Source: Dehalococcoidales bacterium (GTDB lineage Bacteria > Chloroflexota > Dehalococcoidia > Dehalococcoidales > UBA2162). Taken from it: DNA of 6,256 nt. Made by a program: the position numbers and the translations under genes. Shown one piece after another: positions 1-5,034 of the stretch. Numbering within the stretch: the stretch's first letter is position 1; every line of letters starts with the position of its first letter. The DNA lies in assembly GCA_030648675.1 (NCBI GenBank), contig JAUSGV010000110.1, positions 1 through 6,256 on the forward strand, read 5' to 3'. The notes below the pieces were generated by a model. That model was not told the origin of the DNA. It searched no databases and worked only from the letters and a program-made list of their open reading frames with translations.

Positions 1-384
1 AGGATACTGCCCGGCGGATTCTGCCGGTAAAATCTTTTCGATCAGGATTTCGTGGTTCCAGCCATCGCCGAAGTCATATTCGTAGAGAAATCCGGTTTTC
101 TCCATTGATACGACCTTGTTAAGTCTATTCCTGCGAGAATCCACGAAGTGAAGCTCGCCGTCGGGATCGGGTAGGCTGTACTCGGTACCGGCAATATCGA
201 ATCTATAGAGATGGGAGTTTGTCCAGCCCATTACATACTGCAGGATCATGTGCAGCCGGTGGAGCGTAACGCTGCCGGGAACCTGGACCCGCCTCCAGAT
301 AAGCGGTTTACTTTCCTTGAGAGTCACTTTTATCTGGTACACTGTTTCATTAATTTTCTTTGGAATATTTTTGCGGCCGGCCAT
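1..384 (-). CDS. pRiA4b ORF-3-type protein, 3' end cut by window edge
   Basis: The minus strand reads open from ATG at 384 to base 1 (128 codons, no stop), so the C-terminus lies outside the window. The protein has the features I associate with the plasmid pRiA4b ORF-3 / IS1096 passenger-like family (PF07929): a YQIKVTLKES strand near residue 15, KPLIWRRVQVPG at about 26-37, the hallmark MGWTNSHLYRF at about 52-62, and YEYDFGDGWNHEILIEKILP at about 101-120. The biochemical role of this family is not established to my knowledge. Its ATG overlaps the TAA of the HEPN gene (TAATG), and an AAGGAGG ribosome binding site (395-401, minus) lies 10 nt upstream. It is therefore almost certainly translated from the same mRNA as the MNT/HEPN pair. 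Family assignment is confident; any role as a third component of that pair is inference. Confidence 0.88.
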   Translation of the reverse strand, partial: MAGRKNIPKKINETVYQIKVTLKESKPLIWRRVQVPGSVTLHRLHMILQYVMGWTNSHLYRFDIAGTEYSLPDPDGELHFVDSRRNRLNKVVSMEKTGFLYEYDFGDGWNHEILIEKILPAESAGQYP

Positions 385-731
385 TAATAGTTTTCCTCCT
401 TAAAGATACGCTTCAAACGACGGGTGAGTGGCGGCAGTTCTTTGGTGATCGTTTCCCAGACCAGATCGTAACTGATGTCGAAATAGCCGTGAATCAGCCG
501 GTTACGGGTATTGGCCATTTCACGCCACGGAATTTCCGGGTATTTAGCTCTTAGCCTCTCGGTAATACCGGTGGATGCTTCGCCTATCACCTCGAGTAGA
601 CGGACCAGCGCCAGGGCAAGTAGTTCATCAGAATCCAGGTCTTCCCTGCTCTTCCCGCGAACGAAGACGGCCGCCTTACAGGCAGAATCAAGGATATGAT
701 ACAGACGGGTGGCGTCATCAGGCGGTGGCAT
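384..731 (-). CDS. hepT: HEPN-domain (DUF86/HepT-like) toxin
   Basis: This 115-residue, largely helical protein is the usual length for the HepT/DUF86 HEPN family. HepT-type proteins are RNases or tRNA-targeting toxins controlled by a partner MNT nucleotidyltransferase. The diagnostic RX4HXY motif is present as R76...H81-G-Y83 (within TRNRLIHGYFD). Arg and His form the predicted RNase site. In characterised HepT the Tyr is the residue modified with AMP by MntA. Helix 1 begins at about LYHILDSACKAAVFV, and the helix around LVRLLEVIGEASTGI is typical of the family. The ATG at 731 lies inside the 3' end of the MNT gene (14-nt overlap), and its TAA overlaps the next ATG, so all three genes look translationally coupled. 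All motif residues are intact, so the toxin is probably functional. Target specificity cannot be read from the sequence. Confidence 0.9.
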   Translation of the reverse strand: MPPPDDATRLYHILDSACKAAVFVRGKSREDLDSDELLALALVRLLEVIGEASTGITERLRAKYPEIPWREMANTRNRLIHGYFDISYDLVWETITKELPPLTRRLKRIFKEENY

Positions 732-1332
732 ATTGAACCTTAGCCTCTCTTACTACGCGGTCGCGGAAGTAGCGGCTCAGTTCGGCCGCCGTACGTATAT
801 CAACCTTGCGTCCACCGACCAAGGCAGAAAGCTGGGTTTCCATATCGGCCATCCCGAAAAGACCGGGCACGTGTCCCGGATCGAATTCCACCAGCACATC
901 CACGTCGCTATCGGGACGGAAATCCTCTCTCAGCACCGAGCCGAAAAGGGCCAGCTTCACTATGTGATTTTTCCGGCAAAACTCAGCCAGCTTTTCGGGC
1001 GGCACTCTGAAGCGTTCGGCTACCATGTCGAGCGGCTTTTTAACGTCATCGATAGCGAAGGTTTTTCTGACGATATTTTTCAGCTCGGTAAAGATAGGGC
1101 TATGGCTATTAGCCTGGTAATAGACCAGGTTACCCATTCTCTCCCTCACCACGATTCCGGCCCCGGTCATTAGTTTCAATTCCCTTTGGACAGCTCCCGA
1201 TCCGCTGCCTGTTGCTTGCATCAACTGGTTAATATAGAACTTTTCATCCGGGCGCCCATAGAGTAAAGCCAGCAAGCCGCGCCGTGTTTTGTTAAAGAGA
1301 AATGCAGAAAGCTGCTTATCAAATCCGTTCAT
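718..1332 (-). CDS. mntA: Winged-helix/MNT nucleotidyltransferase, antitoxin of the HEPN toxin
   Basis: This is a two-domain protein of about 204 residues from ATG at 1332. The N-terminal ~90 residues look like a winged helix-turn-helix (ArsR-like; FLFNKTRRGLLALLYGRP then INQLMQATGSGSGAVQRELKLM). The C-terminal half is a minimal nucleotidyltransferase with GSX10DXD (GSVLREDFRPDSDVD, residues 146-160 counted from TTG 1377) and a third acidic residue in KVDIRT. Known MntA proteins AMPylate HepT to neutralise it; the fused DNA-binding domain suggests operon autoregulation as well (inference). The frame is open up to a TTG at 1377, but bases 1377-1349 form a good promoter with a predicted transcription start near 1342. 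The first 13-15 codons of the long form are therefore probably not translated. I prefer ATG 1332 (MNGFDKQLSAFLF); ATG 1338 is the alternative. Neither has a clear ribosome binding site. Confidence 0.86.
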   Translation of the reverse strand: MNGFDKQLSAFLFNKTRRGLLALLYGRPDEKFYINQLMQATGSGSGAVQRELKLMTGAGIVVRERMGNLVYYQANSHSPIFTELKNIVRKTFAIDDVKKPLDMVAERFRVPPEKLAEFCRKNHIVKLALFGSVLREDFRPDSDVDVLVEFDPGHVPGLFGMADMETQLSALVGGRKVDIRTAAELSRYFRDRVVREAKVQYATA

Positions 1333-1348
1333 GACCATAATTAGCATA

Positions 1349-1377
1349 ATTATACCCATTAAGGGCATGATGTTCAA
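1349..1377 (-). promoter_or_regulatory. Sigma-70-type promoter of the MNT/HEPN operon
   Basis: On the minus strand TTGAAC (1377-1372) is followed by exactly 17 nt and then a perfect TATAAT (1354-1349). The expected transcription start is near 1342. That leaves a leader of only about 4-10 nt before ATG 1338 or 1332, so the mRNA would be nearly leaderless. The promoter also rules out the TTG at 1377 as the normal start. Confidence 0.68.
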
Positions 1378-1407
1378 GTCGCACGAATAACCAAAAGGAT
1401 TACCGAT

Positions 1408-1447
1408 ATTGCCACGCCTCCTTCACAAGTGAAGGATGGCTCGCAAA
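1408..1447. repeat. REP-like intergenic hairpin
   Basis: The core TCCTTCAC-AA-GTGAAGGA (1419-1436) is a perfect 8-bp inverted repeat. Its flanks, TTGCCACGCC and TGGCTCGCAA, are partly complementary and extend it into an imperfect palindrome of about 40 nt. It is followed by AAGACAAAGGGG. The style matches the REP-like palindromes that recur between genes in many environmental genomes. There is no T-run, so it is not a clear terminator. Whether it is repeated genome-wide cannot be seen here, although a degenerate relative appears at 2129-2212. Confidence 0.6.
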
Positions 1448-1497
1448 GACAAAGGGGATTTTTGGTATTTGTAATTTGGTTTTTTTCTATTTGGTCA

Positions 1498-1531
1498 TTC
1501 GGCTTTAGTGCTTGTTTCGGCTTTAGTGCTT
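1498..1531 (+). repeat. Two-copy tandem repeat, 18-bp period
   Basis: The 16-base unit TTCGGCTTTAGTGCTT occurs at 1498-1513 and again at 1516-1531, separated by two bases. The following 'cgagcttcggattt' echoes parts of the unit. The stretch lies in low-complexity T-rich intergenic DNA (from about 1457) between the REP-like hairpin and the cysteine-cluster gene. It overlaps the first codons of the over-long version of that gene, which argues that those codons are not coding. Confidence 0.65.
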
Positions 1532-1573
1532 CGAGCTTCGGATTTATCTCTTTGGTGTGGTATTATTATTCCA

Positions 1574-2032
1574 ATGGCCGGGCCTGTGAGCGGGGAATCC
1601 TTTCGTAGTTATGCTGTCCAAGGACTGCCCAACACCGCTTCCAATTTAGAGTGGCTTCGGGAGCATTTTGAGTGTGAGCAGTGCGGTCAGTGCTGCTGTC
1701 TTCATTCCCTTGGCGTTCGCGTTACGCGAAGTGAGGCTGAACAACTGGCGCAGAGAGAGCGGTTGAGCCTGAAGGAATATGCGGCAAACGTCTTAGAGGA
1801 CAGGGGCACTTTTATTATTCGCCAGCCCTGCCGTCATCTTGTGGATAACCGTTGCGTGGTACATGATATCAAGCCCTCAGTGTGCCGCAAGTATCCTTTT
1901 CACCGGTATGAGGAAGTGGACCGTGACACTGCCTGGGTGATCATCGTCGGTTGCCCAGGAGGCCAAAAACTACTTAACTTGCTTAGCACAGGTAAGCAGG
2001 AGGGATTGGAGTATCGCCCGATTAAGACATAA
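1574..2032 (+). CDS. YkgJ-type cysteine-cluster protein
   Basis: The product is about 152 residues from ATG 1574. It shows the YkgJ-family signature: FECEQCGQCCC (CX2CX2CC plus one extra Cys), then CRHLVDNRCVVHDIKPSVCRKYP (a CX7CX9C spacing), and a final Cys in VIIVGCPGG. These are the usual 8 metal-ligand positions, generally assumed to bind Fe-S or Zn; the family's reaction is unknown. The frame is open to a GTG at 1508, but those 22 extra codons run through the tandem repeat at 1498-1531 and have no family resemblance, so I place the start at ATG 1574 (MAGPVSGESFRSYAV). There is no clear ribosome binding site. A TATTAT box at 1561-1566 would put a transcription start at about 1573, which hints at leaderless expression, but no good -35 accompanies it. 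The gene ends at a TAA and has no close downstream partner. Confidence 0.87.
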   Translation: MAGPVSGESFRSYAVQGLPNTASNLEWLREHFECEQCGQCCCLHSLGVRVTRSEAEQLAQRERLSLKEYAANVLEDRGTFIIRQPCRHLVDNRCVVHDIKPSVCRKYPFHRYEEVDRDTAWVIIVGCPGGQKLLNLLSTGKQEGLEYRPIKT

Positions 2033-2128
2033 CCCTAACTGTGTTCATGGGCACTACATACTTACTTTTGATACTCGTAACCATCTTATTATCCTCCGCT
2101 CCCCACGTTATAACAGCTTTATTACGCC

Positions 2129-2212
2129 GATTGCTTCCCCCGTTGTCTTTACGGTCGTGTGAGCCTTTAGCCCCCGTATCAACTATCTTAGCATATCGAA
2201 TGCGAAGCAATC
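2129..2212. repeat. Degenerate REP-like element bounded by a 9-bp inverted repeat
   Basis: GATTGCTTC (2129-2137) and its exact reverse complement GAAGCAATC (2204-2212) bracket about 66 nt. The inner sequence CCCCCGTTGTCTTTACGG...GTGAGCC resembles the reverse complement of the right side of the hairpin at 1408-1456 (CCCCTTTGTCTTTGCGAGCC). This suggests a decayed or diverged copy of the same type of element. The inner arms no longer pair well. Confidence 0.45.
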
Positions 2213-2232
2213 CTTCCCACTAAACGATGTTT

Positions 2233-2340
2233 CTCTCCCCTTGCGGGAGAGACGAAAATGAGGGGAATACAAATTGCGTATCACCCTCACCCCGTATCAA
2301 GTACGGGGCAAGCTCTTAATCCTCTCCCTCAAGGGAGAGG
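2233..2340. repeat. Composite palindromic (MITE/BIME-like) element with three hairpins
   Basis: Three stems follow each other: CTCTCCC/GGGAGAG (2233-2239 and 2245-2251), CCCCGTA/TACGGGG (2290-2296 and 2302-2308), and CCTCTCCCT/AGGGAGAGG (2321-2329 and 2332-2340). The outer two stems are variants of each other, with TTTCTCTCCCCTTG at the left mirrored by CAAGGGAGAGGAAA at the right, so the whole ~110 nt is a loose inverted repeat. The inner arms GAGGGG and CCCTCACCCC add to it. It has no coding capacity and no T-run. The form is typical of small non-autonomous palindromic repeats. Confidence 0.6.
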
Positions 2341-2373
2341 AAAGTCGGTTATCTAATCATAATTAATTCATGT

Positions 2374-2402
2374 TTGACCGCCGCTTTTCAGTTTGCTAAA
2401 AT
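2374..2402 (+). promoter_or_regulatory. Sigma-70-type promoter of the RHH/RelE module
   Basis: TTGACC (2374-2379), exactly 17 nt, then TAAAAT (2397-2402): five of six consensus bases in each box. The predicted transcription start, near 2409, falls within the palindromic operator, which is the arrangement expected for an autoregulated antitoxin operon. Confidence 0.78.
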
Positions 2403-2404
2403 AT

Positions 2405-2432
2405 CCATACGTTTAGACGTATATACGTATGG
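2405..2432. promoter_or_regulatory. Palindromic operator for the RHH antitoxin
   Basis: CCATACGT (2405-2412) and ACGTATGG (2425-2432) form an exact 8-bp inverted repeat. A second perfect palindrome, ACGTATATACGT, sits at 2417-2428, so ACGT occurs three times (2409-2412, 2417-2420, 2425-2428), spaced 8 bp apart. Regular short half-sites like this suit cooperative binding of RHH dimers. It starts 2 bp after the -10 box, so binding would block transcription. Assigning it to the adjacent antitoxin is inference. Confidence 0.7.
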
Positions 2433-2447
2433 AAGGATGGTGTTGAT

Positions 2448-2723
2448 ATGACAAGGAAGATGACGCTGGTGTTTCATGATGAAGACCTTTATACGCAATT
2501 AAAAATAGAGGCGGTGAAAAGGCGCTCTACAGCCAGTGATATCGTATCAGAAGCGGTGCGGGAGTGGATGGAAAGCCGCGAAGATGCACGGCTGGTCCCT
2601 CTTATTAAAGAGGCCAGAACTGAATGGGAAAAGAAAGGCGGGCGTCCCTGGGCTGAAGTTGAAAAGGAAATCGAGGAATCGATAGGTCACCGAAAAAAGG
2701 CTGCCAAGTCGAATCGTGTATAA
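2448..2723 (+). CDS. Ribbon-helix-helix antitoxin of a RelE-type module
   Basis: This 91-residue protein starts at ATG 2448, with GGAAGGATGG (2431-2440) as a purine-rich ribosome binding site. Residues 1-45 fit a ribbon-helix-helix (Arc/CopG) DNA-binding domain: a short strand (KMTLVFHDEDLY), helix 1 (TQLKIEAVKRR), a turn with STASD, and helix 2 (IVSEAVREWMES). The C-terminal half is charged and helical (PLIKEARTEWEKKGGRPWAEVEKEIEE), as expected for the toxin-wrapping tail. The stop overlaps the start of the downstream RelE-type toxin by 8 nt. Together with the promoter and operator immediately upstream, this makes a complete autoregulated type II TA operon. It probably neutralises the toxin and represses the operon. 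I cannot give a specific family name beyond RHH. Confidence 0.87.
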   Translation: MTRKMTLVFHDEDLYTQLKIEAVKRRSTASDIVSEAVREWMESREDARLVPLIKEARTEWEKKGGRPWAEVEKEIEESIGHRKKAAKSNRV

Positions 2724-2985
2724 TCTCGAAGTTTCTCCGGCCGCTGACCGCGATCTGGAAAAGCTCAAAAACCGAATCACAAAGCAGGACTTCCAGCGGT
2801 TACGCAACGCTATTTCCGGTCTTGCCGAAAAACCCCGGCCACAAGGGGTTAGAAAAATCAAGGGCGAGGAAAGAGCTTTCCGCATCAGGGTGGGCAGCTA
2901 TAGAATCGTCTACGAAGTATACGACAATAATAACCTGATTCTTATTCTGCAAGTGGTTCACAGAAGCGAAGCGACCTACCGGTAA
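2716..2985 (+). CDS. relE: RelE/ParE-family toxin
   Basis: This 89-residue protein starts at GTG 2716, 8 nt before the end of the antitoxin. The ribosome binding site is weak, so expression probably depends on translational coupling. It has the RelE/ParE fold pattern: YNLEVSPAADRDLEKL (strand 1 and helix 1), a second helix (DFQRLRNAISGLAEKPRPQGVRKIKG), then the basic strand core AFRIRVGSYRIVYEVYD and the terminal ILILQVVHRSEATYR. The Arg residues in RIRVGSYRIVY and the HR near the C-terminus match the conserved basic surface of RelE mRNA endonucleases. The family cleaves mRNA, often on the ribosome; ParE-like members act on gyrase instead, and sequence alone does not settle which this is. The 3' end overlaps the convergent sheath-ATPase gene by 10 bp. 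Confidence 0.9.
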   Translation: MYNLEVSPAADRDLEKLKNRITKQDFQRLRNAISGLAEKPRPQGVRKIKGEERAFRIRVGSYRIVYEVYDNNNLILILQVVHRSEATYR

Positions 2986-4703
2986 ACCCCCGGTCGGGAG
3001 AAATTTACCACAAACCGCAGCCGGCGTAAAAATGCGGGGTCGAGGTCTTCTTTATTATTCGTTGCCAGAATTGCCAGCCCCCGGTAATCTTCCATACGCT
3101 GCAGCAGGTAATTGGTCTCGATATTGGCATAGCGGTCATGGCTGTCCTTTACCTCACCCCGCTTACCGAAGAGAGCATCCGCCTCGTCAAAGAACAGGAT
3201 AGCCCCGCCCCTTTCCGCCGCATCGAACAACCGCGATAGGTTCTTTTCTGTTTCCCCGATGTACTTGCTTATCACCTGGCTCAAATCGATGCGGTAAAGG
3301 TCCAGATGTAACTCGTTCGCCAGCACCCCGGCGGCCTTGGTCTTTCCGGTACCGCCGGCACCGGTGAATAAAGCGGTAATCCCTTGCCCCGTTGAAATCC
3401 TGGAGCCGCGTCCGCGCGTCTTCTTTACTTCCAACAGTTGCCGTACCGCAGCGGCGATTTCTGCCAGTTTGTGTCGCGGTGCTTCCGGCAATACCAGGTC
3501 GTCCCACGAAGCTGTTTTTGCCTCCTTGTATGGCGCGATATTACCGGTTATCTGCTGAATTTTAATAATCACGAATTCCACCGGTTTGACAGGAGCAAAC
3601 CCCACCAGGATATTAACTATTCCAGTGTCGATGTCATTTTGGGTTGTTGTTCCTTTGTCGCATTTAACAAAATAGGCATCGCGTTCCGTGGTTCCCTGGA
3701 ATGCCTCCTTTGCCCACAGGTCATGCATGAAGGCTCCTGCGTTCAGGCGAATCTTGGCCCACAGAGGCTCGCCGTTCGGTTCGAATACCACCCACTGTGT
3801 ACCGCGGGAGATAGATTCCTCGATAAATAATGCCAGCCGCCGGATAGGAATGTACTTCCACTCGGAAGCAAGCTTATCTGCTCCTGCCATGGTGCGAGCC
3901 CCCCAGCAGACGGTTCCCACTCTCGGCAAAACACTCAGGCAATTTATACCCAGCCGGTTCAGTGCCGTGCTTTCAGATTTGGATAGGTTTAGCGAAGGTC
4001 CCGTTATACCACGAAGATCAGCCTCCTTACCGGCCGGTGCTTTCCATATTCCTCGTTTTTGATCGGTTCTGATAAAAAGACCAGCTATTGTGCCGGATAC
4101 CGGTATTTCCTTTTGGCCGGAGCTTTCGGTGGGGTCAGCCACCAGTACTCGGGGGAAGAAAACCGCCGCATTCTTTTGTGACCCCAGACCGGAAACCCAG
4201 GCAACAATTGTTGTGAAATCACGGGTAGGTTCGTAATCCACCAGGTAAAAGGCTCGCTTTGCTTCGCAAAATTCGATGGCATTAGCGATAACTTTTCGGG
4301 CTTCTGCGTCATTCAGTACGGTAGTTTGGGGAATAGCCAGGATGTTGAAAATGTCTACGTCTCGCAAGGCGTACATGCCGGTCTTAGCCTCATATTTACC
4401 GGTAACCTCCGCGCCGCTTGGGGTTTTTCTATGCGGCTTGCCGATTACGCGAACGACGCAGGCATTAATGCCGCCGTTCAAAAAGAATTGCTGGACGGCA
4501 TAGCTCACCGGGCTGTCTTTGTTAATTCCTCCAAACGTGCTTTCGTAGTCTCTCCAACCAGAAATCTGAACCGCCTTGTTTGCCGGACCTTTGGCGGTAT
4601 AACCGATAAAAGCGGCTACTCCGGTACTAACCCCGTTAATGGTATGCACCCCGCCTGGAATCTCCTCAATATAAACACCTGGATAGCTGCTTTTGTATGG
4701 CAT
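2976..4703 (-). CDS. Contractile sheath fused to a truncated AAA+ ATPase (eCIS remnant or chimaera)
   Basis: This is a 575-residue single open frame, ATG at 4703, with AGGAGG (4714-4709) 5 nt upstream. Residues 1-388 look like a complete short sheath of the phage-tail/eCIS type: YPGVYIEEIPGG at 7-18, STGVAAFIGYTAKGPAN at 26-42, GMYALRDVDIFNILAIP at 109-125, and the C-terminal sheath core (AYFVKCDKGTTTQNDIDTG at 343-361, NILVGFAPVKPVEFVIIKIQQ at 364-384). Without a stop it runs into an AAA+ ATPase of the type found in the same loci: SWDDLVLPE at 399-407, Walker A GAGGTGKT 448-455, SKYIGETEKNL 479-489, Walker B ILFFDEAD 502-509, SHDRYANIE 521-529, sensor-1 region LATNN 546-550, and DPAFLRRLRF 555-564. 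It stops where the lid domain should begin, and the ATPase N-terminal region is missing too. In known systems these are separate proteins. Other tail genes are absent from the window, so activity is doubtful. Confidence 0.9.
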   Translation of the reverse strand: MPYKSSYPGVYIEEIPGGVHTINGVSTGVAAFIGYTAKGPANKAVQISGWRDYESTFGGINKDSPVSYAVQQFFLNGGINACVVRVIGKPHRKTPSGAEVTGKYEAKTGMYALRDVDIFNILAIPQTTVLNDAEARKVIANAIEFCEAKRAFYLVDYEPTRDFTTIVAWVSGLGSQKNAAVFFPRVLVADPTESSGQKEIPVSGTIAGLFIRTDQKRGIWKAPAGKEADLRGITGPSLNLSKSESTALNRLGINCLSVLPRVGTVCWGARTMAGADKLASEWKYIPIRRLALFIEESISRGTQWVVFEPNGEPLWAKIRLNAGAFMHDLWAKEAFQGTTERDAYFVKCDKGTTTQNDIDTGIVNILVGFAPVKPVEFVIIKIQQITGNIAPYKEAKTASWDDLVLPEAPRHKLAEIAAAVRQLLEVKKTRGRGSRISTGQGITALFTGAGGTGKTKAAGVLANELHLDLYRIDLSQVISKYIGETEKNLSRLFDAAERGGAILFFDEADALFGKRGEVKDSHDRYANIETNYLLQRMEDYRGLAILATNNKEDLDPAFLRRLRFVVNFSRPGVYR

Positions 4704-4720
4704 TTTATCCTCCTATCCCT

Positions 4721-4728
4721 ATTATAAT
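4721..4728. promoter_or_regulatory. Possible -10 box in the divergent intergenic region
   Basis: ATTATAAT is its own reverse complement, so a perfect TATAAT is readable on both strands between the divergent sheath-ATPase and hicA genes. I find no convincing -35 at the right distance in either direction. On the minus strand the predicted start would fall almost on the ribosome binding site. Weak evidence; noted as the best candidate for the sheath gene. Confidence 0.25.
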
Positions 4729-4750
4729 CGTAAATCTTTCGCCGTCGCCC

Positions 4751-4779
4751 TTGAATAATAGTGGCAATAATGATACCAT
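4751..4779 (+). promoter_or_regulatory. Possible promoter of the hicAB pair
   Basis: TTGAAT (4751-4756), exactly 17 nt, then TACCAT (4774-4779), four of six consensus bases in each box. The transcription start would be about 4786, essentially at the first codons of hicA (GTG 4783 or TTG 4786). No ribosome binding site is visible there, so this would imply leaderless translation. Tentative. Confidence 0.33.
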
Positions 4780-4782
4780 AAA

Positions 4783-5034
4783 GTGTTGAAAACGATTGAG
4801 AAGATAGTCGAGCTGATGAGGGAAAATCCCAAAGGTCTGAAATTTACTGATCTCTGTAAAGTCTGCGCCTATCACTTCGGGGAACCTCGTACGAAGGGAA
4901 GCCATCGAATATACCGGACGCCCTGGCAAGGCGACCCGAGAATAAACATTCAGGACGACAATGGAAAAGCCAAAGCTTACCAGGTGAGGCAGGTATTACG
5001 GGCGATAGAGAAGTTGGGAGGCCAGGATGAATAA
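4783..5034 (+). CDS. hicA: HicA/YcfA-type mRNA interferase toxin
   Basis: This 83-residue protein starts at GTG 4783, with TTG 4786 as the only nearby alternative; an in-frame TGA at 4771 blocks anything further upstream. It matches HicA/YcfA proteins of the form 'KIVELMRENPKG...FTDLCKVC': a double-stranded-RNA-binding-like fold with the catalytic His in GSHRIYRTPW (H41) and the strand INIQDDNGKAKAYQVRQVLRAIEKL. The conserved G-S-H is intact, so the enzyme is probably active. HicA cleaves mRNA and is held inactive by HicB. No ribosome binding site is visible. The gene overlaps hicB by 8 nt, giving the standard toxin-first order. The two extra Cys (C25, C28) occur in this subfamily, as far as I recall. 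Confidence 0.86.
   Translation: MLKTIEKIVELMRENPKGLKFTDLCKVCAYHFGEPRTKGSHRIYRTPWQGDPRINIQDDNGKAKAYQVRQVLRAIEKLGGQDE

Larger units (their letters stand above)
2033..2373. other. Gene-free intergenic stretch of degenerate repeats
   Basis: No convincing gene is present between the YkgJ-type gene and the RelE module promoter. Two short opposed open frames (2041-2223 on plus, 2210-2022 on minus) cover the same bases, have no recognisable domain and no ribosome binding site, and coincide with palindromic repeat DNA. The stretch contains two repeat elements, described separately (2129-2212 and 2233-2340). Confidence 0.6.

Noticed and set aside
709..1173. Plus-strand 154-codon open frame across the MNT gene
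   Set aside because: It is antisense to the MNT coding region, which has an intact GSX10DXD motif; no family resemblance.
1498..1531. Tandem repeats considered as a CRISPR fragment
   Set aside because: Only two 16-base copies separated by 2 bases, no spacers, no palindromic repeat and no cas genes nearby.
1508..1573. N-terminal extension (22 codons from GTG 1508) of the first YkgJ-type gene
   Set aside because: It runs through an 18-bp tandem repeat and low-complexity T-rich DNA with no family resemblance; ATG 1574 is a better start.
2022..2223. Opposed short open frames, one with a hydrophobic N-terminus (TYLLLILVTILLSS) that could be a small membrane protein
   Set aside because: Both strands are open over the same repeat-derived sequence, there is no ribosome binding site, and the segment overlaps the 9-bp inverted-repeat element. 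Not supportable as a gene.
2233..2340. Hairpins considered as intrinsic terminators for the upstream gene
   Set aside because: Stems are strong, but none is followed by a T-run on either strand, and the composite mirror structure fits a repeat element better.
3337..4727. Several plus-strand open frames (3337-3558, 3438-3830, 3688-4062, 4276-4503, 4326-4727) antisense to the sheath-ATPase gene
   Set aside because: They overlap a minus-strand gene with clear domains throughout, show no recognisable motifs and have no convincing ribosome binding sites; they are shadow frames.
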